Assembly: GCF_004101785.1 (NCBI RefSeq)
Contig: NZ_CP035130.1
Coordinates: 496,001 to 560,000, forward strand
Direction of reading: 5' to 3'
Length of the DNA: 64,000 bases
Origin: Gudongella oleilytica
GTDB taxonomy: Bacteria > Bacillota > Clostridia > Tissierellales > Tissierellaceae
Shown here: positions 30,658 through 39,009 of the stretch, one piece after another
Numbering within the stretch: the first letter of the stretch is position 1
Layout of the letters: every line of letters begins with the position of its first letter
The notes under the pieces: model-generated
Database searches by the model: none
Told to the model about the DNA's origin: nothing
What the model saw: only the letters and a program-made list of their open reading frames with translations
Made by a program: the position numbers and the translations under genes

Positions 30658-31346
30658 GAGTCCTTGGAATTGATACATCAACCTTGATGACTACCTGTGC
30701 TGTTATGGAGGATGATAACCTTCTTGGAGAATTCTCCCTTAGCCTTGATATGAGTCATTCAGAAGCACTTGTCCCAATGATCCGACAACTTATGGATAAC
30801 CTGAAGCTAAAAATAAACGACATCGATCTGTTTGCAGTGGCCTCGGGGCCAGGCTCCTTTACAGGCCTTAGAATTGGACTTGCAACTGCGAAATCCTTCG
30901 CCCATGTAACAGGGAAACCATTGGTTGGAGTCTCTTCTCTTGAGACATTATCCATGGCTGTTCCATATCAACCTTTGGTTGCAGCGATGATGGATGCAAG
31001 GAGAGACCGGGTTTTTACTGGAGTATATCGCTTGGAGGAATACCCAGAGGTGCTTTTGTCCCCGGATGCGATCCCGGTGGATGAGCTTATTGAATACCTA
31101 AAAGGCCTGGATGGGAATATTATACTTATAGGCGACGGAGCAGTCGCATACAGGGATAAATTCAGGTCCGCACTTGGTGATAAGGCAGTTTTTGCCCCAG
31201 GACATATTAACCTCAGCAGCGGCTCTGCTGTTTGCAGGTTGGGATCGAGGAAATACAGAGAAGGACACATTGAGGATATTTTTATAATGGCACCTGATTA
31301 TCTAAGAGATTCTCAGGCGCAAAGAACTCTTAAGGACAAGAGGTAG
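30654..31346 (+). CDS. tsaB: tRNA t6A biosynthesis protein TsaB
   Basis: Partner of TsaD in t6A synthesis. The 230-residue product starts MRVLGIDTSTLMTTCAVMED and has the ASKHA-fold ASGPGSFTGLRIGLATAKSFA motif. It overlaps tsaE by 4 nt (ATGA), which implies translational coupling. Confidence 0.97.
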   Translation: MRVLGIDTSTLMTTCAVMEDDNLLGEFSLSLDMSHSEALVPMIRQLMDNLKLKINDIDLFAVASGPGSFTGLRIGLATAKSFAHVTGKPLVGVSSLETLSMAVPYQPLVAAMMDARRDRVFTGVYRLEEYPEVLLSPDAIPVDELIEYLKGLDGNIILIGDGAVAYRDKFRSALGDKAVFAPGHINLSSGSAVCRLGSRKYREGHIEDIFIMAPDYLRDSQAQRTLKDKR

Positions 31347-31349
31347 AAT

Positions 31350-31802
31350 ATGGAGATCATAATCAGAGAAATGACAACTTCAGATATTGAGCAGGTTTTG
31401 GAGATAGAAAAGGAGTCGTTCACAACTCCATGGTCCGAGGAAGCCTTTAGGACTGAAATTGAGGAGAACGTCCTTGCTGTCTATATAGTCGCAGAATATG
31501 AGGGTAAGATAGCCGGTTACGGTGGATTCTGGCGGATACTCGATGAAGCGCACATAACCAATATAGCTGTAAAAGCCTCCATGAGAGGCAAGGGAATAGG
31601 AGATACTGTCCTTCTGGGGATGATTGACTATTGCAGGATAAACAGGGTACCGAATATGACTCTTGAGGTAAGGGTTTCAAACGAGCCTGCTATTAAATTA
31701 TACAGGAAGCATGGTTTCAAGGAGGAAGGCACAAGGCCCGGTTACTACACTGACAACCATGAGGATGCACTTATAATGTGGCGAAAGAATCAAGTGAGGT
31801 GA
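31350..31802 (+). CDS. rimI: Ribosomal protein S18 alanine N-acetyltransferase-like (GNAT)
   Basis: RimI acetylates the N-terminus of S18. 150 residues with the GNAT acetyl-CoA site [15 protein letters not shown] and the RimI-typical [14 protein letters not shown] and [19 protein letters not shown]. It sits between tsaB and tsaD, as in many Firmicutes. Confidence 0.95.
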   Translation: MEIIIREMTTSDIEQVLEIEKESFTTPWSEEAFRTEIEENVLAVYIVAEYEGKIAGYGGFWRILDEAHITNIAVKASMRGKGIGDTVLLGMIDYCRINRVPNMTLEVRVSNEPAIKLYRKHGFKEEGTRPGYYTDNHEDALIMWRKNQVR

Positions 31803-31806
31803 AGAA

Positions 31807-32814
31807 ATGCTAACATTGGCTATAGAGACCTCCTGTGACGAGACCTCCTGCGGCGTCGTCAGGGACGGCAGAGAGGTGCTTTCAAATATTATATCCTCCC
31901 AAATCGAGATCCACAGAGTTTATGGAGGAGTTGTACCTGAAATAGCTTCGAGAAAACACATCGAAAACATAAATCTTATAATTCAGGAGGCCTTGGATGA
32001 GGCAAAGGTCGGCTTCAAGGATATCGACTTTATAAGCGTAACGCAAGGGCCTGGTCTTGTGGGGGCCTTATTGGTGGGACTCGCGTCAGCGAAGGCAATA
32101 GCCTATGGACTTGATATACCCCTGGTAGGAGTAAATCACATAGAGGGTCATATCTGTGCTAATTTCATCCAGCATAAGGATCTGGAGCCTCCATTTACCT
32201 GTCTTATAGTATCAGGGGGACACACCTATCTTATTGACGTTGAGGACTATGCTAAGTACAAGCTATTCGGCAGAACAAGAGACGATGCTGCAGGCGAAGC
32301 CTTTGACAAGGTCGCAAGAGCTATGGGGCTGCCATATCCGGGAGGTCCGGTAATAGACAAGCTGGCTTCTGAAGGTGATGGGAAGATTATTTTATTTCCA
32401 AGGGTATTCCTTGAGGAAAAAAGCTATGACTTTAGCTTCAGCGGACTTAAGACAGCCGTATTGAACCATTTGAACCAGCTGAAGCAAAGAGAAGAAGAGC
32501 CTGATATTAAGGACGTCGCCGCAAGCTTTCAGGAGGCCGTTCTTGAGGTTCTGGTAGAGAAGACCTTCAGGCTTTCAAGGGAAACAGGGAGAGATAAGAT
32601 CGTTATTGCCGGAGGGGTCGCTGCCAATAAAGGCCTGAGGAATTCGATGGAGGAGAGAGGAAAACTGGAAGGAGTAAAAATCTACTACCCATCACCTGTT
32701 CTTTGTACTGACAATGCAGCAATGATAGGATCAGCCGGGTATTATAATTTTATCAAGGGTGTAAGATCGCCGCTGGACCTTAAGGTAGATCCAAACCTTG
32801 GATTTCTGGAATAA
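31807..32814 (+). CDS. tsaD: tRNA N6-threonylcarbamoyladenosine transferase TsaD
   Basis: Catalytic subunit that transfers the threonylcarbamoyl group to tRNA A37. The 335-residue product starts [21 protein letters not shown] and carries the metal-binding [17 protein letters not shown], and [10 protein letters not shown] motifs. The start at 31807 has GAGGTGAAG. It is the last gene of the tsaE-tsaB-rimI-tsaD operon. Confidence 0.98.
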   Translation: MLTLAIETSCDETSCGVVRDGREVLSNIISSQIEIHRVYGGVVPEIASRKHIENINLIIQEALDEAKVGFKDIDFISVTQGPGLVGALLVGLASAKAIAYGLDIPLVGVNHIEGHICANFIQHKDLEPPFTCLIVSGGHTYLIDVEDYAKYKLFGRTRDDAAGEAFDKVARAMGLPYPGGPVIDKLASEGDGKIILFPRVFLEEKSYDFSFSGLKTAVLNHLNQLKQREEEPDIKDVAASFQEAVLEVLVEKTFRLSRETGRDKIVIAGGVAANKGLRNSMEERGKLEGVKIYYPSPVLCTDNAAMIGSAGYYNFIKGVRSPLDLKVDPNLGFLE

Positions 32815-32859
32815 AAAACCAGCCCCATTTCCTTGTGGAAAACCAGGGGATGGTTTTAG
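32814..32859. terminator. Bidirectional terminator between tsaD and ABC-F gene
   Basis: AAAACCA and TGGTTTT with inner CCCC/GGGG pairing form a hairpin flanked by A- and T-runs. It serves both converging genes. Confidence 0.8.
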
Positions 32860-32873
32860 TTTTAATACATGGA

Positions 32874-34781
32874 TCAATCATTCAATTCCATCCATTTCTC
32901 ATAAATTGGATCCAGCCTTTTTTTAAGCTCCTCCCGTTCTTTTGAAAGCTTGAGAACCAAATTATGGTCATCATAGGTATCAGGACTTGAAAGCCTGTAG
33001 TCTATCTCGCCTATCTTTTCCTCAAGAGAGGTTATACTTGATTCCAGCTCCTTAAGCTCCTTTTTTTTGTCCCTTTCTCTCTGGAGAAGCTCCTTTTCTT
33101 TTTTCTTATCCAGTTTTATCTGGGTTTTTGTCCTGGTATCCTCTTCCTCATCAGCCTCAAAGGATAGTTCTCTTTTTTTCTCAAGGTAGTAATCATAGTT
33201 GCCTAAAAACTCCGCCAGACCAGTCTCGGTCAGCTCCAGGATTTTATTTGCAACCTGATTCAGGAAGTACCTGTCATGCGAAATAACCAGGACAGTGCCT
33301 TCGTAGCCCTTAAGAGCATCCTCCAGAATCTCCTTCGAATCGATGTCAAGATGATTCGTGGGCTCATCCATCAGCAAAAGGTTTGCACCTGAGAGCATAA
33401 GCTTGAGAAGCGCAACTCTTGCTTTTTCTCCACCGCTTAGCTCAGCTATTTCCTTGAAGATATCATCGCCAATAAAAAGGAAGCGGCTCAAATAAGTCCT
33501 TATTTCATAGTGATCCAGCTTTGGATAAGCGTCCCAAATCTCATCCACTATGGTTTTCTCAGGATTCAGATCCGACATTTCCTGATCGAAGTAACCGGGC
33601 TTTATGTTATGGCCAAAGCGGATCGTTCCCTCATCGGACTCGAGTTGCCCCAGCAGGATCTTAAAAAGAGTAGTCTTGCCAATGCCATTCGGTCCAATGA
33701 GGCCTGCTTTATCTCCCCTGTAGATCGTCAAGTCGATGCCCCTTAACAGCTCCATTTCGCCAAAGCTCTTTCTGATTCCCTCAGCAATGAGTACATCATT
33801 CCCTGATTTGATATCCGGAGAAAATCTGAAGCTTGCCTTCCTGGATTCCTGATGCTTAGGAAGAAGCTTGATCCTGTCCAGCATCTTTTGCCTGCTTCTG
33901 GCTTGCTTGATGTATCTCTCGCCACCATAACGGATATATCTTTGAATGATCTCCTCCTGCCTTGTGATCTCCTTCTGCTGGTCTTCGTATTGCTTCTTCA
34001 GGATTTCAAGGTCTCTCTTCCTTTGCACTATGAACCTTGAGTAATTTGTGTTGTACTGATGCAGTTTCCTATTTTCCATAAAAAATATCCTGCTTGCAAC
34101 ATTATCCAGGAAGTATCTGTCATGAGATATGATCAGGCTTGCACCTCTGTACTCCTTGAGATACCTTTCAAGCCAGCCTATCGCATCAATATCCAGATGG
34201 TTGGTGGGCTCGTCCATTAAAAGGATGTCAGGCTTCTGCAGTAATAGCTTCGCCAGTGAAAGTCTGGATTTCTGACCGCCGCTTAGTACCGAGACCTCCT
34301 TATCGAATTCCTCATCCTGGAATCCCAGTCCTTTGAGCACCCCTCGTGCTTCTGATCGAAACGCATAACCGTTCAGGTCAGTAAAAACCTCAAGCAAATG
34401 GCCGTAATCGAGCATTAATCGTGATAAGTCATCCGGATCCATTTCGCTTCTTGTCGCTATTTCATTTTCCATTTCTCTAAGACGTTTTTCCATTATTATG
34501 AGGTCTTCAAAAACAGTCAGACATTCATCGAAGAGCGTGAGGTCGCTTTCTATTCTCGTCTGCTGCTCAAGATACCCCATCTTTAATTCTTTCTGTAGTA
34601 TTACCTGGCCAGTGTCTTGAGCCAGTTTTCCGGATATTATCTGAAAAAGAGTGGTTTTTCCTGTTCCATTTAATCCTACGACACCAATTTTATCACCCTG
34701 TTCGACCATAAATGATATGTTCTCAATTATTGGATCGACAACATAGGATTTTGAAATATTTTGAACTGTCAATACAGGCAT
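32874..34781 (-). CDS. ABC-F family ATPase (ribosome-associated)
   Basis: Two fused ABC domains without membrane segments, 635 residues. Walker A copies are GLNGTGKTTLFQII and GPNGIGKTTLFKIL; signatures are LSGGQKSRLSLAKLLL and LSGGEKARVALLKLM; Walker B copies are DILLMDEPTNHLDI and NLLLMDEPTNHLDI. The P-site tRNA interaction linker between the domains (about 240-320) is charged and the C-terminal 70 residues are coiled-coil-like (ERDKKKELKELESSI). The domain order and tail resemble YdiF/Uup-type housekeeping ABC-F proteins more than a clear antibiotic-resistance type. I chose the start at 34781 (MPVLTVQ), preceded by GGAGGG, over the longer frame. Confidence 0.92.
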   Translation of the reverse strand: MPVLTVQNISKSYVVDPIIENISFMVEQGDKIGVVGLNGTGKTTLFQIISGKLAQDTGQVILQKELKMGYLEQQTRIESDLTLFDECLTVFEDLIIMEKRLREMENEIATRSEMDPDDLSRLMLDYGHLLEVFTDLNGYAFRSEARGVLKGLGFQDEEFDKEVSVLSGGQKSRLSLAKLLLQKPDILLMDEPTNHLDIDAIGWLERYLKEYRGASLIISHDRYFLDNVASRIFFMENRKLHQYNTNYSRFIVQRKRDLEILKKQYEDQQKEITRQEEIIQRYIRYGGERYIKQARSRQKMLDRIKLLPKHQESRKASFRFSPDIKSGNDVLIAEGIRKSFGEMELLRGIDLTIYRGDKAGLIGPNGIGKTTLFKILLGQLESDEGTIRFGHNIKPGYFDQEMSDLNPEKTIVDEIWDAYPKLDHYEIRTYLSRFLFIGDDIFKEIAELSGGEKARVALLKLMLSGANLLLMDEPTNHLDIDSKEILEDALKGYEGTVLVISHDRYFLNQVANKILELTETGLAEFLGNYDYYLEKKRELSFEADEEEDTRTKTQIKLDKKKEKELLQRERDKKKELKELESSITSLEEKIGEIDYRLSSPDTYDDHNLVLKLSKEREELKKRLDPIYEKWMELND

Positions 34782-34892
34782 ATTTATCCCTCCATAAGTC
34801 ATATGACCATTTTACCAGAACTTTCCTGCATAAAAAAGGGTAATAATATGAAGAAATACAACGAAAAGTAAATTTAATGAAATGTGAATAAA

Positions 34893-34921
34893 TTGACATG
34901 ATTTTTTTAGAATGATATAAT
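34893..34921 (+). promoter_or_regulatory. rex promoter
   Basis: TTGACA at 34893-34898 and TATAAT at 34916-34921 with a 17-bp spacer, a perfect sigma-A promoter. The start site is expected near 34928. TGTGAATAAATTGACA overlapping the -35 faintly resembles a Rex operator but is a poor match. Confidence 0.85.
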
Positions 34922-34949
34922 AACTTCACAAATGAAAATGGGTGGTGAA

Positions 34950-35594
34950 TTGACTTTGAACAAAGAAAATCAGGTATCAATTACGGTTATAAGGAGACTG
35001 CCTAAGTACCACAGATATCTTGCAGAGCTTATCGACAAGGGCATTAGCAGAATATCATCACAGGAATTAAGTGTGCTGACTGGATTTACCGCTTCTCAAA
35101 TAAGACAGGACTTAAACAACTTTGGGGGATTTGGACAGCAAGGATATGGCTATAATGTAGAAGACCTTCACAGGGAGCTAGGAAAAATTCTTGGTCTGGA
35201 CACAAAGTACAATGCTGTAGTTGTAGGTGCAGGAAACCTTGGCCAGGCAATAGCGAACTACAAGGGATTTGAGGATGCAGGATTTAAGGTCTTATCATTG
35301 TTTGACAGAAATCCAAAGGTAATTGGCCTTAGGATCAGAGATATCGAAATAAGGGACATGGATCATATCGAACAGTTTATTGAGGAGCATAATGTTGAGA
35401 TTGGGATCATCACCACTCCAAAAGAAAGTGCGCAGGCGATAGCTGATATCTATATCAAATCCGGGATCAAGGGGATTTGGAACTTTGCACCAACAGACCT
35501 GATAGTTCCGGGTAATGTAGTAGTGGAGAATGTAAGGCTTAATGAGAGCCTGTTTATCCTTTCATACTTCCTGAAAACAATTGAGGAGAAGTAA
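34950..35594 (+). CDS. rex: Redox-sensing transcriptional repressor Rex
   Basis: Rex represses fermentation and anaerobic genes and releases DNA when the NADH/NAD+ ratio rises. It has an N-terminal winged helix (VSITVIRRLPKYHRYLAEL...TGFTASQIRQDLNNFG) and a Rossmann domain with VVVGAGNLGQAIANY. The start is uncertain. ATG at 34932 is only about 4 nt from the predicted transcription start and lacks a ribosome binding site, whereas TTG at 34950 follows GGGTGGTG; I prefer the TTG. It is a single gene with a terminator after it. Confidence 0.94.
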   Translation: MTLNKENQVSITVIRRLPKYHRYLAELIDKGISRISSQELSVLTGFTASQIRQDLNNFGGFGQQGYGYNVEDLHRELGKILGLDTKYNAVVVGAGNLGQAIANYKGFEDAGFKVLSLFDRNPKVIGLRIRDIEIRDMDHIEQFIEEHNVEIGIITTPKESAQAIADIYIKSGIKGIWNFAPTDLIVPGNVVVENVRLNESLFILSYFLKTIEEK

Positions 35595-35617
35595 GCTTAA
35601 ACAAGACCATGACTTAA

Positions 35618-35652
35618 GTAGCAACTTCATTTTATGAGGTTGCTATTAATTT
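35618..35652 (+). terminator. rex terminator
   Basis: TAGCAACTTCAT-TT-TATGAGGTTGCTA stem followed by a T-rich tail. Confidence 0.8.
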
Positions 35653-35729
35653 TACCCTATGATATAATTTTGTCGAGATTAATAGTCTTTGTGGGGATTG
35701 CCCACAGCTAAATTAAAGGGGGTTAATTT

Positions 35730-36995
35730 ATGTCAAAGGAAATTCTAAATCCATTGGAGAATGCGCAGAAGCAAGTTAAAGACGCCTGCGATGCTCTCGG
35801 TCTGGAACCGGCTGTTTACGAGCTTCTTAAGGAGCCCAAGAGAATTATCGAGCTATCCATCCCTGTTAAAATGGATGACGGTTCTGTAAAGGTTTTTAAA
35901 GGCTTTAGATCTATGCACTCTGACGCTGTTGGACCAGGCAAAGGTGGAATACGTTTTCATCCCGGAGTAAATGCTGACGAGGTAAAGGCTCTTTCTATCT
36001 GGATGACCTTTAAGTGCTGCGTTACCGGTATCCCTTATGGCGGAGGAAAAGGTGGTATTATAGTTGATCCATCAACCCTGTCAAAAGGAGAATTGGAAAG
36101 ACTTTCAAGAGGATACATACAAGGCCTCTACAAGTATCTTGGCGAGAAAATAGACATCCCTGCACCAGACGTAAATACAAACGGCCAAATCATGGCTTGG
36201 ATGGTTGATGAATATTGCAAACTGACAGGCTCAATGAACACTGGCGTTATAACAGGCAAGCCAGTTGAGTGGGGCGGATCGCTTGGAAGAAATGAAGCAA
36301 CAGGCTTTGGAGTTGCTGTAGTAACAAGAGAAGCAGCCAAGAAACTTGGAATAGATATCAAACATGCAACAGTTGCAATCCAGGGCTTTGGAAACGTTGG
36401 AAGCTTTACAGTTAAGAACGTTCAAAAGCTTGGTGCCAGGATAGTCGCACTTGGTGAGTGGGCAAGAGAAGTTGGAACTTATGCGATCTACAATCCAGAC
36501 GGACTTGACTATGCGGATATGGCTGCCTGGGTAAAAGAGAACAAGAACCTTGTCAACTATCCAAAGGCAAAAATGATCTCCTTGGACGAGTTCTGGGCAC
36601 TTGATGTTGATATAATGATACCTGCAGCTCTTGAGAATGCCATCACAGTGGAAAATGCCGGTAAGATCAAGGCAAAATTAGTCGCTGAGGCAGCTAACGG
36701 ACCTATAACTCCTGAAGCTGATGAAATTCTTGAAAAGAACGGGATCCTTGTAACTCCAGACATCCTAACAAATGCCGGTGGAGTAACTGTTTCCTATTTC
36801 GAGTGGGTACAAAACCTCTATGGCTACTACTGGAGTGAGAAGGAAGTTGAAGAAAAAGAAGAGATCGCTATGGTCAATGCTTTCAACGACCTTTGGAAGA
36901 TCAAGGAAGAGTACAATGTTACAATGAGAAAATCAGCCTATATGCATTCAGTTAAGAAGGTTGCAACTGCGATGAAGCTTAGAGGATGGTATTAA
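35730..36995 (+). CDS. gdhA: Glutamate dehydrogenase (Glu/Leu/Phe/Val family)
   Basis: Interconverts glutamate and 2-oxoglutarate plus ammonia. The 421-residue length fits the hexameric family. The catalytic region is GIPYGGGKGGIIVDP, the substrate loop is GPGKGGIRFHP, and the dinucleotide site is VAIQGFGNVGSFTV. Coenzyme preference cannot be fixed here. AAAGGGGG precedes the ATG, and a TATAAT lies near 35661. In an amino-acid-fermenting anaerobe this enzyme would act catabolically, which is inference. Confidence 0.97.
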   Translation: MSKEILNPLENAQKQVKDACDALGLEPAVYELLKEPKRIIELSIPVKMDDGSVKVFKGFRSMHSDAVGPGKGGIRFHPGVNADEVKALSIWMTFKCCVTGIPYGGGKGGIIVDPSTLSKGELERLSRGYIQGLYKYLGEKIDIPAPDVNTNGQIMAWMVDEYCKLTGSMNTGVITGKPVEWGGSLGRNEATGFGVAVVTREAAKKLGIDIKHATVAIQGFGNVGSFTVKNVQKLGARIVALGEWAREVGTYAIYNPDGLDYADMAAWVKENKNLVNYPKAKMISLDEFWALDVDIMIPAALENAITVENAGKIKAKLVAEAANGPITPEADEILEKNGILVTPDILTNAGGVTVSYFEWVQNLYGYYWSEKEVEEKEEIAMVNAFNDLWKIKEEYNVTMRKSAYMHSVKKVATAMKLRGWY

Positions 36996-37373
36996 TTACC
37001 AGCTCAATAGGTTGACATAGAAAAATTCACAGTTCACGGTTCACAGATCACAATTAGATCAAATGAATAATGAACGATGAACAAGATCCTTCACTACCGT
37101 TCAGATGATTGAGAAATGATATGCTCCCTTTATGAAAGACAGTGAAAAAGTAAAACACTGTTGATCATGAAGGGAGTTTTTGTCGTTAATTTGCAATGAC
37201 GGGTTTCTGTCATCCCGACCAAAGTGGAGGGATCCCAATCTTTTATCTTTTGGCCTTTCATTGTCAACTGTCAATTGCCCATCGTCAATTGATTTGTTCC
37301 TTTAATTCTACTACCTACTAACCACTTGGTTTTTATAGTATAATATCCTTATCAAACGACCAAGGAGAAATTA
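36996..37373. repeat. Intergenic dispersed-repeat region with long hairpin
   Basis: No gene. 37020-37090 and 37195-37310 are dispersed-repeat tracts (CAAGATCCTTCACTACC; GTCATCCCGACCAAAGTGG; TTGTCAACTGTCAATTGCCC). Between them, 37124-37180 is a long hairpin with CTCCCTT/AAGGGAG, ATGA/TCAT and ACAGTG/CACTGT stems and a TTTTTG tail. A TATAAT near 37338 may serve the next gene. Confidence 0.75.
37124..37181 (+). terminator. Long terminator-like hairpin after gdhA
   Basis: The outer stem CTCCCTT-TATGA pairs with TCATG-AAGGGAG, and the inner stem ACAGTG pairs with CACTGT around an A-rich loop; TTTTT follows. It lies about 130 bp past gdhA, longer than the other terminators here. Confidence 0.65.
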
Positions 37374-38255
37374 ATGAACTATACATTGGAGCAATCGCAC
37401 GGCAAACTTATTGTAAAAGACCTCGAACATTTCAATATAAAGCATATTTTTGAATGCGGACAGTGCTTCAGGTGGTACCTGGAGGATGACAGAAGCTATA
37501 CAGCCATCGCAGGCGGTATGGTGGCAAACTTTCTTCAGGAAGGGACAATATTGTATGTAGACGGGGTAAATGAAAAGGAATGGAGAGGCTTTTGGCACAA
37601 CTACTTTGATCTTGACAGAGACTACGGGAAGATAAAGGAGGAGCTGTCACTGGATCCGGTACTAAAGGAAGCCATAACATTTGGATACGGGATGAGGATT
37701 CTTAATCAGGACCCCTACGAGACAATAATCTCCTTTATAATCTCAGCAAACAATCAGATACCAAGAATAAAGAAAGCAGTTGAAGCCATCGCGAACGATT
37801 TGGGGGGTTATATCCGCACCTATAGGGGAAGGGACCACTATAGCTTCCCTGAACCTGGAGCTCTTGCTGAAAAGACAGAGGAATACATCAGAGAAGCATA
37901 CAGGGTAGGCTTCAGGGCTGACAGACTGAGAGAGGTAAGCAAAAGGATTGCAGATGGAGAATTTGACACCTCCTGTATCTTCGATATTGAGCACAAGGAT
38001 GCCAAGGAGCTTTTGACAACATTACCCGGCGTGGGGCCCAAGGTAAGCGACTGTATTCTGCTATTCGCATTTGACAAGGGCGAGGCCTTCCCTGTAGATG
38101 TCTGGGTGAAGAGAGTAATGGAATATTTCTACTTCAAGCGGCCTGCAACAAAAAAAGAACTGGAGGACTCTGGAGAGAGGCTATTTGGGAGTCTGGCAGG
38201 CTATGCACAGCAGTACTTGTTCTATTACGCAAGGGAACTGGGCATTGGAAAGTGA
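37374..38255 (+). CDS. OGG1-like 8-oxoguanine DNA glycosylase/AP lyase
   Basis: Removes oxidised guanine from DNA. 293 residues with an N-terminal OGG_N domain (FNIKHIFECGQCFRWY) and a helix-hairpin-helix glycosylase core. The HhH-GPD motif is LPGVGPKVSDCILLFAF with the lyase Lys, and the catalytic Asp is in FPVDVWVKRVMEY. Family known from bacterial OGG1 homologues in Clostridia. Starts at 37374 after AAGGAGAAA. Confidence 0.93.
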   Translation: MNYTLEQSHGKLIVKDLEHFNIKHIFECGQCFRWYLEDDRSYTAIAGGMVANFLQEGTILYVDGVNEKEWRGFWHNYFDLDRDYGKIKEELSLDPVLKEAITFGYGMRILNQDPYETIISFIISANNQIPRIKKAVEAIANDLGGYIRTYRGRDHYSFPEPGALAEKTEEYIREAYRVGFRADRLREVSKRIADGEFDTSCIFDIEHKDAKELLTTLPGVGPKVSDCILLFAFDKGEAFPVDVWVKRVMEYFYFKRPATKKELEDSGERLFGSLAGYAQQYLFYYARELGIGK

Positions 38256-38328
38256 TATTGTCACCCAATCGTAACCAATCTGCCTGAAACAGTTGCTATA
38301 ATCAAATTGAATAGAAGGAGGGAGCGTT

Positions 38329-39009
38329 ATGTATAAGTGTTTTCAAGTGTTGAAGATTCTTGTGCTGATGCTCCTTTTTTTGTTTTTTGCGGGCTTCATT
38401 CTTGACAGCACCAAGGATCATGCCATAGGAACATTGACCGGAGGCGAGGATCAGTATCTGGTCGTACTTAAAGGAAGACGGTGGCAGGAATATGGGAACG
38501 AGGTAATAATCTATTCTCTGAAGGGTGGCAGAAAAGAGCTCTTCAGATGGAATGCCTCGGAGCTTAAGCCCTGGAAGATCATGACGGGAGATGTAGACGG
38601 CGATGGAATTGAAGAAATAGCCTTGGGTGTATATAAGAAGTCACTGTTACATCAGGTGATGGCAAAGCGTCCCTTTATTTACACCTTCGACGGTGAAAAG
38701 TTATTGCCCTTCTGGAGAGGATCGAGGCTTTCAAAACCGTTTGATGATTTCATTCTTTATGACCTTGATGGAGATGGGATATGTGAGATAGTGTCCTCTG
38801 AATACCTTGAGGAGGGGAGTATGGTCATTAACAGCTACAAGTGGAGGGGTTTCGGTTTTGAGGGATTCCTTCAAACCGCTGAGCTACAGACGATAAAAAA
38901 AATTTATGCAAGTGAAGGAGAGCTATCATTAACTGGATCTCTTAATAATAAGAGTATCAAGGCGGTAGTTAGGATAAGTGATGATGAACTTGAATGGAGG
39001 GAGTATTGA
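38329..39009 (+). CDS. Hypothetical secreted or membrane-anchored FG-GAP/VCBS-like protein
   Basis: 226 residues. An N-terminal hydrophobic segment (LKILVLMLLFLFFAGFILDS) suggests a signal anchor. Two DxDGDGIxEI-type repeats follow (TGDVDGDGIEEIALGVYKK, DLDGDGICEIVSSEYLE), as in FG-GAP or calcium-binding beta-propeller blades. It overlaps the start of the DUF3160 lipoprotein gene by one base (TGATG), so the pair is translationally coupled. Function unknown. Confidence 0.8.
   Translation: MYKCFQVLKILVLMLLFLFFAGFILDSTKDHAIGTLTGGEDQYLVVLKGRRWQEYGNEVIIYSLKGGRKELFRWNASELKPWKIMTGDVDGDGIEEIALGVYKKSLLHQVMAKRPFIYTFDGEKLLPFWRGSRLSKPFDDFILYDLDGDGICEIVSSEYLEEGSMVINSYKWRGFGFEGFLQTAELQTIKKIYASEGELSLTGSLNNKSIKAVVRISDDELEWREY

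Noticed and set aside
32874-34781. Antibiotic-resistance type ABC-F
   Set aside because: Domain order and the coiled tail resemble housekeeping YdiF/Uup-type proteins, and no regulatory leader or resistance gene is near.
34871-34900. Rex operator just before rex
   Set aside because: TGTGAATAAATTGACA has partial symmetry only and lacks the TTCACAA half. I do not count it as a site.
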